A stretch of DNA of 64,000 bases, taken from Paracoccaceae bacterium (GTDB lineage: Bacteria > Pseudomonadota > Alphaproteobacteria > Rhodobacterales > Rhodobacteraceae). Under the pieces are notes generated by a model. That model saw nothing but the letters and a program-made list of their open reading frames with translations, was not told the DNA's origin and ran no database searches. Shown here in pieces: positions 7,777-22,682 of this stretch. Every line of letters starts with the position of its first letter. Position 1 is the first letter of the stretch. Position numbers and translations under genes: made by a program. Where the stretch lies: contig JAAFAB010000002.1 in assembly GCA_018222585.1 (NCBI GenBank), positions 434,001 to 498,000 of the forward strand, written 5' to 3'.

Positions 7777-9198
7777 ATGGCGAAGAAGGACAAGGCGGGC
7801 AAGACACCGGCAGAGGCCGAGGCACAGGCGCCGCAGGCTACCCCCCGGGTCGCCCCGCGCGAGGCCGACGCCCCGCAAGCCGAGGGCGGCGGTGCCATGA
7901 CCGGTGCCGATGCACATCCGGGCGCGGGGCCTGCGAAACCCGACTGGGCCCTGAACCGGCGTGAGCGCAGGGCCCGTGCGCGTGCCGAGGCCGGGCTGCC
8001 GCCGAAAAAGCGGCGCGGCTGGCTGGTGGTGCTGATCCTGCTGGCGCTCTTGCTGGCCGGCGGCTGGTGGTACCGGAGCGGCGGGGCCGAGGTGCTGGCC
8101 GCGATGACGCCTTCGGAAGAGGGCGAAGAGGTTGCCGCAGCGGCGACCGAAAACGCCGCATCCGAATCCGCGACAGGGGCCAGCGAAGAGCCGGCCGAGC
8201 AGGTCATGCAGTTGTTGGAAAGCGAATTGACCGAGGTCCAGCCGATCCGCCTGCGGGAAACCGTGAAGGCGACCGGCGCCCTCTCGCCGTCGCAACAGGC
8301 CGCGATCTCGGCCGAGGTTTCGGCCCGTGTCACCGAGGTGCCGGTGCGCTCCGGGGACAGCGTCGCGGCGGGTGACATGCTGGTGCAGCTGGATATCGAG
8401 AGCCTGACCAACCAGCTGGACCAGCAGCGCGCCTCCGCCGAGGCGACCCGCGCGCAGCTGCGCCTGGCCCAGACCCAGCTTGATCGCACGCGCTCGCTTC
8501 TGGGCCGTGGCCTGACGCCCGAGTCCGAGCTGGATGCCGGGCAGGCCAATGTCGACCAGCTTGCCGCCAGCCTCGCCGCGCAGGAAAAGGCCGTGGCCAA
8601 CGCCGAGGAAAACCTCGAACACGCCCGCGTCACCGCCCCCTTCGATGGCGTGGTCTCCAGCCGCGCCGTGGATCCGGGCAGCTACGTGTCCATCGGCTCT
8701 CCGCTGGTGTCGCTGGTCGATCTGACCACGCTGGAATTCGAAGCCGCCGTGCCGGTGCGCTACACGCCGCGCCTGGTCGCCGGTCAGCGGGTCGAGCTGA
8801 CCGTCGAGGGGGTGGGCACGAAGGGCTTCACCGGCACTGTCGACCGCATTGCGCCGGTCGCCATCGAAGGCACCCGGATGCTGCCGGTCTATGTCTCGAT
8901 CGAGAACCCCGACGGCCTGCTGCGCGGCGGCATGTTCGCCGCCGGTCGCGTGGTGCTGGAAGAGAAGGAGGCCGCCATCGGCGTGCCTGCGGATGCAGTG
9001 CGGGAGGATGAGGCCGGAACCTACGTGCTGAAGCGCGAGGACGACCGGGTGATCCGCCAGGGCGTCGAGGTGGCGCGCAGCTGGGAAGGGGGCCGCATCG
9101 CCGAGATCGCCTCGGGGCTGACCGCCGGCGATGTCATCGTCTCGCAGCCGCTGGAACAGCTTCGCCCCGATACCAAGATCCTCGTCGTCGGAGAGTAA
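7777..9198 (+). CDS. RND efflux periplasmic adaptor with long cytoplasmic tail
   Basis: HlyD-type adaptor, 473 aa. It has an unusual N-terminus: about 80 residues rich in Ala, Pro and charged residues with an Arg cluster (RRERRARARA), before a single membrane helix (about 82-98, WLVVLILLALLLAGGWW). The periplasmic part is ordinary: lipoyl half (ISAEVSARVTEVPVRSGD), coiled coil (NQLDQQRASAEATRAQLRLA), second lipoyl half (VTAPFDGVVSSRAVDPGS) and barrel. ATG 7777 is preferred over the upstream in-frame ATG at 7723, which overlaps the regulator gene, because GGAGAG precedes it. The tail makes it longer than most adaptors; its function is unknown. The pump gene follows after three bases. Confidence 0.9.
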   Translation: MAKKDKAGKTPAEAEAQAPQATPRVAPREADAPQAEGGGAMTGADAHPGAGPAKPDWALNRRERRARARAEAGLPPKKRRGWLVVLILLALLLAGGWWYRSGGAEVLAAMTPSEEGEEVAAAATENAASESATGASEEPAEQVMQLLESELTEVQPIRLRETVKATGALSPSQQAAISAEVSARVTEVPVRSGDSVAAGDMLVQLDIESLTNQLDQQRASAEATRAQLRLAQTQLDRTRSLLGRGLTPESELDAGQANVDQLAASLAAQEKAVANAEENLEHARVTAPFDGVVSSRAVDPGSYVSIGSPLVSLVDLTTLEFEAAVPVRYTPRLVAGQRVELTVEGVGTKGFTGTVDRIAPVAIEGTRMLPVYVSIENPDGLLRGGMFAAGRVVLEEKEAAIGVPADAVREDEAGTYVLKREDDRVIRQGVEVARSWEGGRIAEIASGLTAGDVIVSQPLEQLRPDTKILVVGE

Positions 9199-9201
9199 GT
9201 C

Positions 9202-12200
9202 ATGATCCTGACGCGCATTTCCGTGGGCCAGCCGGTCTTCGCCACCATGGTGATGGTGGCGATGCTGGTGATCGGCCTGTTTTCATACCAGCGGCTGCCG
9301 GTGGAACAGCTGCCCGACGTGGACTTTCCCGTCGTGGCTGTCGTCACCTCTTACCCGGGCGCCACGCCCGAGGCGGTGGAGAACGACATCATCAAGCCCA
9401 TCGAGGATGCGGTCTCGACCATCTCGGGCATCGATTCCATCGAATCCACGGCCCAGACCAGCGCCTCCTTCGTGCTGATGATCTTCGACCTGGAGGTCGA
9501 CAGCGCCACCGCCGCGCAGGAGGTCCGCGACAAGCTGGCCCAGATCCAGGGCGAGTTACCGGACGCGGCGGATGAGCCGCAGATCCTGCGCTTCGACCCG
9601 AACGAATTGCCGGTGCTCTCCATCGGCATCTCCTCCGATGAACTTTCCCGGGGTGCGCTGACCCGGCTGGCCGATGACGTGATCTCGACCCGGCTGGCGA
9701 ATGTCTCGGGCGTCGGGCGGGCCTCGGTCGTCGGCGGCCTGCCGCGCGAGGTGCAGATCCGCATCGACCCCGACCGGCAGTCGGCGCTTGGTCTGGGGGT
9801 GTCCGAGGTGATCGCGGCGCTGCAGGCCGACAACTCGGACCTGCCGGCGGGCGAGATCAACCAGGGCGCTTCGGCGCAGTCGGTGCAGGTGCAGGGGCGC
9901 ATTCCCGACCTGCGCGACTTCGAGGATGTCATCGTCGCCCGTCGTGGCGGCCAGCCGGTGCGCCTTGGTGACGTGGCCGATATCGGCATCGACCTGGCCG
10001 AGGAAGAGAGCCTTGCCATGCTCGACGGCCGGCGCGCGCTGGCGGTGGACGTGGTGAAGACGCAAGGCGCCAACACCGTCGCCGTGGCCGAGGCCGTCCG
10101 TCACGAGATCGAAAAGATGTCCGCCGAAGGCCAGTTCGACGGCGTCAAGCTGGAGGTGATTCGCGACAACGCCAAGCCGGTGGAAGAGAGCTTCCACTCG
10201 GTCCAGTCGATGATGATCGAGGGCGCGCTGCTGGCGACGGCCATCGTCTTCCTGTTCCTCAACTCCTGGCGCTCGACGGTGATCACCGGGCTGACGCTGC
10301 CGATCTCGATCATCGGCACCATGGCGGTGATCTACTTCCTTGGCTTCACGCTGAACATGATGTCGATGATGGCGCTCAGCCTCGCCGTCGGCATCCTGAT
10401 CGACGATGCCATCGTGGTGCGCGAAAATATCATGCGGCATCTGCACATGGGCAAGAGCCACGTGCAGGCGGCGCTGGACGGCACCAACGAGATCGGCCTG
10501 GCGGTGCTTGTCACCACGCTGTCGATCGTCGCGGTCTTCCTGCCCGTGGCCTTCATGGAGGGCATCCTTGGCCGCTTCTTCCTGCAGTTCGGGGTGACCG
10601 TCTCGGTCGCGGTGCTGATCTCGCTCTTCGTTTCGTTCACGCTGGACCCGATGCTCTCCTCGGTCTGGTACGACCCATCGGCGAACCCCAACGTGAAACG
10701 CGGCTTCGTCGGCCGGGCCATCGGCCAGTTCGAAAACTTCTTCGAATGGCTCGGCCGTCGCTACACCGGGCTTCTGCGGATCTGTCTGCGCTGGCGAAAG
10801 ATGACCCTGCTGGCCGCCCTGCTGGCCTTCGTCGGCGGGTTGATGACCTTCCCGCTGGTCGGGGCCGAATTCGTGCCGCCGGCGGACAACTCGGAAATCC
10901 AGATCGAGCTGACCACCCCGGTCGGCGCGACAATCGAGCGGACCTCGCAGAAGATCACCCAGGTCGACCAGGTCCTGCGCGAGACCTTCCCGGAGATCAC
11001 CGGCACCTACGCCACGATCAACTCGGGCACCACCTCGGGCAGCAACGTGGCGACGATCTACGCCAAGATGACGCCGCCGCTGGAGCGCGAGCGCACGCCC
11101 GAGCAGATCAGCGGCCCGGTGCGCGAGGCGCTGAAGGCGATCCCGGGCGCCAAGTTCAACGTCGCCTCGGATCCCGGTCTGGGCGGGGTCGAGGCGCCTA
11201 TCCAGGTGAAGATCTTCGGCGACAACCTCGACGTGCTGGCCCGCCTGGCGGACGAGCTGCGTGTCTCGATGGAAGACGTCGAAGGACTGGTCGACGTGCG
11301 CACATCGCTGGATGATCCGCAGCCCACCGTGGGCATCCGCATCGACCGCGACGCGGCGTCGGATCTCGGGGTGTCGCTGGGCCAGGTGGCCGGGGCGCTG
11401 AACCCGATGCTGGGCGGTTCGACGGTGTCGGAATGGACCGATCCGCAGGGCCGGTCCGTCGACGTGACCGTGCGCCTGCCGGCCAGCTTCCGCGAGGATA
11501 TCACCGAGCTCGGGGCGCTGCCGATAACCACCTCCTCGGACGGCTCCGGGGTGATCCGCCTCGACCAGCTGGCCGAGGTCACGATGACCGAGGGCCCGGG
11601 CGAGATCAACCGCGAGGACCGGCAACGCTCGGTCCGGGTGACCGCCAACATCGACGGGGTGACGGCCGGCGACGTGACCCCCGGCGTGCAGGCGAAGATC
11701 GACGCGCTGCAGACCCCGCCGGGCTATCGTGCCACCATGGGCGGCGACGCCGAGGACATCGCCGAGACCACCTCGGCCGCCGGGTCCGCGCTGCTGCTGG
11801 CGGTGGTCTTCATCTACCTCGTGCTGGCCTCGCAGTTCGGCTCGTTCCTGCAGCCGCTGGCGATCATGTCGTCGCTGCCGCTGGCACTGATCGGGGTGAT
11901 GCTGGGCCTGCTGGTCGGCGGCTCGACGCTGAACATGTTCTCGGTGATCGGGTTCATCATGCTGATGGGGCTGGTGGTGAAGAACGCCATCCTGCTGGTC
12001 GACAACGCCAATCAGCGCGTGCACGAGGGGCATCACCTTTTCGATGCGCTGGTCGAGGCGGGCGCGACCCGGTTCCGCCCCATCGTCATGACCACCCTCG
12101 CGATGATCTTCGGCATGTTGCCCCTGGCGCTGAACCTGCATGGCGGGTCCGGGCAGAACGCCCCGATGGCCCATGCGGTGATCGGTGGGCTGATCTCCTC

Positions 12201-12303
12201 GTCCCTCCTGACCCTGGTCGTGGTGCCGGTAATCCTGACCTACATGGACGGGCTGGGGCGGCGGGCGTCCCGCCTGTTCCCCAAGGCGCCGGATCACGCC
12301 TGA
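9202..12303 (+). CDS. RND-family efflux pump, HAE1-type inner-membrane subunit
   Basis: Hydrophobe/amphiphile efflux transporter, 1033 aa. The N-terminus MILTRISVGQPVFATMVM and QLPDVDFPVVAVVTSYPGA are typical of AcrB-like pumps. The proton-relay pair is D401-D402 (VGILIDDAIVVREN). The second half repeats the fold (VGAEFVPPADNSEIQIELT) and ends with the expected TM block (LMGLVVKNAILLVDNANQ). It forms a two-component unit with the adaptor just upstream; no outer-membrane factor is encoded beside it. It belongs to a different subfamily from the pump at 3464-6517, so the two operons are not a recent duplication. Confidence 0.93.
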   Translation: MILTRISVGQPVFATMVMVAMLVIGLFSYQRLPVEQLPDVDFPVVAVVTSYPGATPEAVENDIIKPIEDAVSTISGIDSIESTAQTSASFVLMIFDLEVDSATAAQEVRDKLAQIQGELPDAADEPQILRFDPNELPVLSIGISSDELSRGALTRLADDVISTRLANVSGVGRASVVGGLPREVQIRIDPDRQSALGLGVSEVIAALQADNSDLPAGEINQGASAQSVQVQGRIPDLRDFEDVIVARRGGQPVRLGDVADIGIDLAEEESLAMLDGRRALAVDVVKTQGANTVAVAEAVRHEIEKMSAEGQFDGVKLEVIRDNAKPVEESFHSVQSMMIEGALLATAIVFLFLNSWRSTVITGLTLPISIIGTMAVIYFLGFTLNMMSMMALSLAVGILIDDAIVVRENIMRHLHMGKSHVQAALDGTNEIGLAVLVTTLSIVAVFLPVAFMEGILGRFFLQFGVTVSVAVLISLFVSFTLDPMLSSVWYDPSANPNVKRGFVGRAIGQFENFFEWLGRRYTGLLRICLRWRKMTLLAALLAFVGGLMTFPLVGAEFVPPADNSEIQIELTTPVGATIERTSQKITQVDQVLRETFPEITGTYATINSGTTSGSNVATIYAKMTPPLERERTPEQISGPVREALKAIPGAKFNVASDPGLGGVEAPIQVKIFGDNLDVLARLADELRVSMEDVEGLVDVRTSLDDPQPTVGIRIDRDAASDLGVSLGQVAGALNPMLGGSTVSEWTDPQGRSVDVTVRLPASFREDITELGALPITTSSDGSGVIRLDQLAEVTMTEGPGEINREDRQRSVRVTANIDGVTAGDVTPGVQAKIDALQTPPGYRATMGGDAEDIAETTSAAGSALLLAVVFIYLVLASQFGSFLQPLAIMSSLPLALIGVMLGLLVGGSTLNMFSVIGFIMLMGLVVKNAILLVDNANQRVHEGHHLFDALVEAGATRFRPIVMTTLAMIFGMLPLALNLHGGSGQNAPMAHAVIGGLISSSLLTLVVVPVILTYMDGLGRRASRLFPKAPDHA

Positions 12304-12329
12304 GCCGGGATCCGGAAAATCCTAGGGAT

Positions 12330-12347
12330 CCGCCCTGAATAGGGCGG
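12330..12347 (+). terminator. Probable terminator of the second RND operon
   Basis: CCGCCCT, GAAT loop, AGGGCGG form a perfect 7-bp hairpin 27 bases after the pump stop, followed by GTTCTCCTT. The T-tract is poor, so efficiency is uncertain. Confidence 0.55.
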
Positions 12348-12411
12348 GTTCTCCTTACCCGTTGTTAAGTCCGGATGGATAGCCTTTGCACATGCAGCAA
12401 GGGACGCGTTC

Positions 12412-12732
12412 ATGCCATATCCGGGACAACGGGAAACAACCTTCGGACGCAACTACGACGGGCCTCAGGACCGGCTGGCCCGACCCGTGTCCATTCCGGG
12501 GGACGTGCCAGCCGGCGGCGGCATGGTGCTTGCCGTGGCCGGGGGGCTGATCGGGCTTGGTCTGGCCTTTTTCGCTTATGTCCTTTGGGGCGGGCTGGCG
12601 GTTGCTCTGCTGGTTTACCTTCTCGCGTCACCTGGCGTCGCCCTGCTGGCGGGCTGGCTGCTGCTGCGCCGCCAGCGCGCCATGAGGCGGGCTCTGACGC
12701 GGGCCGGGCGGCCGTCTCCGTTGCGCGGCTGA
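12412..12732 (+). CDS. Small membrane protein of unknown function
   Basis: 106 aa. A hydrophilic N-terminus (PYPGQRETTFGRNYDGPQD) is followed by two membrane segments (about 38-60, MVLAVAGGLIGLGLAFFAYVL; and about 62-84, LAVALLVYLLASPGVALLAGW) and a basic tail. AAGGGA lies upstream of the ATG. I do not recognise a family. It stands alone between a terminator hairpin and a regulator gene, so context gives no function; the hydrophobic pattern and ribosome site support a real gene over the overlapping antisense frame. Confidence 0.6.
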   Translation: MPYPGQRETTFGRNYDGPQDRLARPVSIPGDVPAGGGMVLAVAGGLIGLGLAFFAYVLWGGLAVALLVYLLASPGVALLAGWLLLRRQRAMRRALTRAGRPSPLRG

Positions 12733-12807
12733 AGGCGAAGGGTGGGCCGTGACGCTGCCCTGTCTCGTGCCGGATGACACCCGCTGACGGGGCTGCTATT
12801 CAGGGTC

Positions 12808-14058
12808 ATGGACCTGCCTGCCCCCAAGCTTCCCGTCGCCGATGACGACCTCGGGACACAACGCTATCGCCAGAAACGGGACGAGATCGTCCAGGCCGCC
12901 GCGCGCCAGATCGCCGAGCGCGGCCTGAAGGGTCTGACCCTGGTCGGTGTCGCGGGGATGGTCGGCTTGTCCACCAACTCGGTCACCTACTACTTCCGCC
13001 GCAAGGAAAACCTCGCGGAGGCGACCCTCGAGGCCGCTCTGGCCCGCTTCGAAGAGGTCCTGGCCCCCGAAAGCCCCCCCTGTTCGCCGCGAGAGTACCT
13101 GCGCGCGGTCCTGGCCCGCAACTTTGCCCTGAGCGCCGCCATCCGGCGCGGGGAAGAAGCCCCGCTGAGCGCCCTTTCGGACATGCGGGCGATGGAAGAG
13201 CCGGTCCGAACCAGGCTGATCCACGCCTATTACGGACTGATCTCAAGGGTGGCGCGCCGTCTGTGCGCGGCCGGGAACGGGCAGATCGACAAGGGGCGCG
13301 CGGTGGCGCGGGCGCAGTTTATCTGCGATCTGCTGCACTGGGCGCGGACCTGGCTGCGGCTCTACTCGATCGAGGATTTTCCGCGTGTCGAGGCGCGGCT
13401 CTTCGATCTGCTGGACCGGGGACTCGCACAGGAGGGGGCCGTCTGGGCCCCGCAGCTGCTGCCCGGCGAGACACCTGGAACCGAGGCCACCGGCGGCACC
13501 AGCGTCGAGACCTACCTGCACGTCGCGACCCGGCTGGTGAACCTGCGAGGATATCGCGGCGCTTCGGTCGAACGTATTGCCGGGGAGCTGCAGCTGTCCA
13601 AGGGCTCGTTCTATCACCATCTCTCGGGCAAGGACGACCTGGTCCGCGCCTGCTTCGACCATTCCTTCAACCGGGTCTCCGCCATGCAGCACGCGGCGGC
13701 GGCCCTGCCCGGCACCCAGTGGGAGCGACTGAGCGCGGTGCTGGCCAGCCTGATGGACCTGCAGGTGGCGAACGAGCGTCCGCTGCTGCGCGACACCGCC
13801 CTGCTGGCGCTGCCGGAGGAGCTGCGCAACCACGCGATATCGCGGTCGGACCGGATCGCGCGACGCTTCGCCGGGATGCTCTCGGACGGGATCGCGGACG
13901 GGTCGATCCGCCCCGTCGACCCGCTGATCGCCTCGCAGTGCCTGATGGGGCTGGTCAACTCCTCGGTCGACATGGCCTTCCGCAGCCCGCGCTGGCCTTC
14001 CCGCGCCGCCCTGGTCGAAGACTACGCCGGGACGGTCCTGTTCGGCCTCTTCAACTGA
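12808..14058 (+). CDS. Tandem TetR regulator (two TetR units in one chain)
   Basis: 416 aa containing two complete TetR-like modules. The first helix-turn-helix is near residues 15-65 (RDEIVQAAARQIAERGLKG then GLSTNSVTYYFRRKENLAEA). The second starts near residue 231 (YLHVATRLVNLRGYRGAS then ELQLSKGSFYHHLSGKDDL). Each is followed by a helical ligand-binding-like region, so one chain could imitate a TetR dimer or bind two sites. Standard TetR proteins are about 200 aa. No stop or frameshift separates the halves, and their sequences differ strongly, so this is a stable fusion rather than a fresh duplication. The target is unknown; the stop abuts the convergent tex stop. Confidence 0.85.
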   Translation: MDLPAPKLPVADDDLGTQRYRQKRDEIVQAAARQIAERGLKGLTLVGVAGMVGLSTNSVTYYFRRKENLAEATLEAALARFEEVLAPESPPCSPREYLRAVLARNFALSAAIRRGEEAPLSALSDMRAMEEPVRTRLIHAYYGLISRVARRLCAAGNGQIDKGRAVARAQFICDLLHWARTWLRLYSIEDFPRVEARLFDLLDRGLAQEGAVWAPQLLPGETPGTEATGGTSVETYLHVATRLVNLRGYRGASVERIAGELQLSKGSFYHHLSGKDDLVRACFDHSFNRVSAMQHAAAALPGTQWERLSAVLASLMDLQVANERPLLRDTALLALPEELRNHAISRSDRIARRFAGMLSDGIADGSIRPVDPLIASQCLMGLVNSSVDMAFRSPRWPSRAALVEDYAGTVLFGLFN

Positions 14059-16413
<2,355 letters not shown>

Positions 16414-16622
16414 GGGAAACCTCTTCTGCTCGGGAAGCACTTCATAGCCGTGCCAGTGCGCTGCGCCAAGGGGCGGCAACAGGGCGGGCGGAGGGCTGCT
16501 GAGGCTTCGGGCAGAAGGGGCACGCCCCGGTGCGCATCGGCCGGGCCGAGGCACAAACATTTGCATGGCAGGCGCAAAGCGTGGAACCGTGGCGCAAAGC
16601 GCAATTGCCAGAAGGCTTCGGA

Positions 16623-20045
<3,423 letters not shown>

Positions 20046-20157
20046 AAAGGCCAGAAGCCCCGGCGAGCGCGCCGGGGCATGTTCCTGCGGAGTGCCGGGC
20101 AATGACACCCACGCCATGCCATCACCGGTTGACCCGCCTGCGGGGCAGGGGGCGGGC

Positions 20158-22680
20158 ATGAGCGCGTCCGACCAACCGCCCGTGCCCGATGGCGAGCCGC
20201 CGATGCAGGTGCAGGGGCAGGCCCAGGAACAGAAGCAGGAACAGGCGCCAGCGCAGACTGGCCCCAACGCTGCGGCCGCGCCTGAGGCGGCACCGGAAGA
20301 TCCGCTGGCCGCGCTGCTCAGCGGTTATGCCCCCTTCGAAGGTGTCCCGGACGAGCTGATGGATGCCTCTGGCACCGTCCGGCCGGTCTGGCGCGATTTC
20401 CTGAACCGGCTGGCCGGGCTGGGCGGCGAGGAGCTCGACCTCGCCTGTGCGCGTGGCAGCCAGTACCTGCGCGACGCGGGGGTGTTCTTCCGCCATTACG
20501 GTCCCGACAGCCACGAGGAACGCGACTGGCCCCTGTCGCATCTGCCGCTGCTGATCGACGCCGCCGAGTGGCAGCAGATCGCCGCCGGGCTTGTCGAACG
20601 CGCCGACCTGCTGGAACAGGTGATGGCGGATCTCTACGGTTCGGGCCAGCTTGTCGCCGACGGGCTGCTGCCGCCCGAGCTGCTGGCGGGCAACCCCGAA
20701 TGGCTGCGCCCCATGGTCGGCGTCGCGCCGCGCTCGGGGCACTACCTGCACATGCTGGCCTTCGACATCGGGCGCGGCCCCGAGGGGCAATGGTGGGTGC
20801 TGGGCGATCGCGCGCAGGCGCCCTCGGGCGCCGGCTTCGCGCTTGAGACGCGGATGGCCACCGCGCGCAGCTTCCCCGCCCTGATGGCCGACAGCAACGT
20901 GGCGCGGCTGGCGGGCTTCTTCCGGGGCTTCCGCGACGCCCTGCTGGCCCTTCGCGCCGAAGAGGACAGCCGGGTGGCGATCCTGACGCCGGGGCCGATG
21001 AACGACACCTATTTCGAACACGCCTATATCGCGCGCTACCTCGGCTTCCTGCTGGTGCAGGGCGAGGATCTTGTCGTGCGCGATGGTCGCCTGATGGTGC
21101 ACACGGTCGGGGGCCTGCGCCCGATCTCTGTGCTCTGGCGGCGGCTGGACGCGGAATGGCTGGACCCGCTGGAGCTGCGCGAAGACAGCCAGATCGGCAC
21201 CGCCGGGCTGCTCTCGGCGCTGCGCTCGGGCGGGCTGACCATGGTCAACGCCCCGGGATCGGGCGTGCTGGAAACCCGCGCCCTGATGGCCTTTGTTCCT
21301 GCCATTGCCCATCACCTGCTGGGCCGCGACCTGGCCCTGCCGAACATCGCGACCTGGTGGTGCGGCTCGGCCGAGGCGCAGGACTACGTGCGCGAGAACG
21401 CGGGCCGGATGACCATCGACCGGGCGCTCTCGACCAGCCTGCCCTTCGATCACTCCCCCGAGGTGGTGATCGCCGGAATGCGCCCCGATGGCAGCGCCTG
21501 GGACCCCGAGATGCTGGCGCGGGAGGGCGGGCGGCTGGTGGCGCAGCAGATCGTGTCCCTCTCGACGGCGCCGGCGCTCTCCGAGGGCAGGCTGGTGGCA
21601 CGTCCGGCCTCGCTGCGCGTGATCCTGGCGCGCACGGCGCGGGGCTGGCAGGTGATGCCGGGCGGCTTTGCCCGCATCGGCCAGTCGGGCACCTCGGCGG
21701 ATGTCTCTATGCAACGGGGCGGCTCGGTCTGCGACGTCTGGGTGGTCGGCGGCCCGCAGGTCGAAGACGATACCCTGCTGGCCGCGACCACGGGAGAGCG
21801 GATGTCGCTGCCCCAGCTCGCCGCCCTGCCGACGCGGGCCGCCGACAACCTGTTCTGGCTCGGCCGCTACTCGGACCGCGTGGAACAGAAGATCCGCCTG
21901 CAACGGGCCTACCACCTGCGCCTGGCCGAGAACGGCCGCGCCGATCTGCCGCTGGTCGAGATGCTCTCGGGCTATCTCGCCTCTATGGGGGTCGAGGCGG
22001 CACAGCCGCTGCCCGAGGGGCTGATGGAGGACCTCGATGCCGCCATGGGCAGCGCGGGCCGCATCCGGGACCGCTTTTCGACCGACGGCTGGAACGCGCT
22101 GACCGACCTGAAGCGCACCGCCGACAAGCTGGCGCCGCGCCTGAGGCCCGGCGACGATGCCGCCCGGGCGCTCTCGGTGCTGCTGCGCAAGATCTCGGGC
22201 TTCTCGGGGCTGATACACGAGAACATGTACCACGCGACCGGCTGGCGGTTCCTGTCCCTGGGCCGCGCGATCGAACGCGCCTGGGCGACCTCGGGGATGC
22301 TGGCGACCTTCGCCGATCCCGCCGCGCCGCTTGGTGCCTACGAGATCGCCATCGAGGCCGGGGACGCGGTGATGACCCACCGGATGCGCTTCTCGGCCAC
22401 CTTCACCCGCGAGACGGTTCTCGATCTGCTGCTGCTGGACGAGAACTACCCCCGCTCGGTTCTGGCGCAGCTGGATGATATCCTGACGCATCTCGACTGG
22501 TTGGAAAAGCTGACCCACGACCTGTCGCGCAAGCCCACGCCGATCCGCCGCGCGGTGATGAAGCTGCAGACCGAGCTGGCGACCGCCCGCCCCGGAGACA
22601 TCCCCCCCGAGCACCTGACCCGGATCGCCGCCACCTGCGCGGATCTCTCGGGTCTGCTGGCCGAAACCTACCTGAGGTAG
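20158..22680 (+). CDS. Fused circularly permuted ATP-grasp type 2 / alpha-E protein
   Basis: 840 aa from ATG 20158; an in-frame ATG at 20116 is an alternative. A Gln/Ala-rich linker (about residues 15-45) is followed by a circularly permuted ATP-grasp domain of the DUF404/DUF407 type (GSGQLVADGLLPPELLAGN, ILTPGPMNDTYFEHAYIA, VLWRRLDAEWLDPLELR). An alpha-helical alpha-E domain (DUF403-like) fills the C-terminus (RAADNLFWLGRYSDRVEQKI, HATGWRFLSLGRAIERAW). In many bacteria these are two adjacent genes; here they are one chain. ATP-grasp enzymes usually make amide bonds, so a peptide-ligase role is predicted by family; no substrate is known. Two bases separate it from the next transglutaminase gene. 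Confidence 0.88.
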   Translation: MSASDQPPVPDGEPPMQVQGQAQEQKQEQAPAQTGPNAAAAPEAAPEDPLAALLSGYAPFEGVPDELMDASGTVRPVWRDFLNRLAGLGGEELDLACARGSQYLRDAGVFFRHYGPDSHEERDWPLSHLPLLIDAAEWQQIAAGLVERADLLEQVMADLYGSGQLVADGLLPPELLAGNPEWLRPMVGVAPRSGHYLHMLAFDIGRGPEGQWWVLGDRAQAPSGAGFALETRMATARSFPALMADSNVARLAGFFRGFRDALLALRAEEDSRVAILTPGPMNDTYFEHAYIARYLGFLLVQGEDLVVRDGRLMVHTVGGLRPISVLWRRLDAEWLDPLELREDSQIGTAGLLSALRSGGLTMVNAPGSGVLETRALMAFVPAIAHHLLGRDLALPNIATWWCGSAEAQDYVRENAGRMTIDRALSTSLPFDHSPEVVIAGMRPDGSAWDPEMLAREGGRLVAQQIVSLSTAPALSEGRLVARPASLRVILARTARGWQVMPGGFARIGQSGTSADVSMQRGGSVCDVWVVGGPQVEDDTLLAATTGERMSLPQLAALPTRAADNLFWLGRYSDRVEQKIRLQRAYHLRLAENGRADLPLVEMLSGYLASMGVEAAQPLPEGLMEDLDAAMGSAGRIRDRFSTDGWNALTDLKRTADKLAPRLRPGDDAARALSVLLRKISGFSGLIHENMYHATGWRFLSLGRAIERAWATSGMLATFADPAAPLGAYEIAIEAGDAVMTHRMRFSATFTRETVLDLLLLDENYPRSVLAQLDDILTHLDWLEKLTHDLSRKPTPIRRAVMKLQTELATARPGDIPPEHLTRIAATCADLSGLLAETYLR

Positions 22681-22682
22681 CG

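Noticed and set aside
9556-12297. Minus-strand open frame of 913 codons opposite the second RND pump
   Set aside because: Same shadow character; the plus strand encodes an unmistakable RND transporter.
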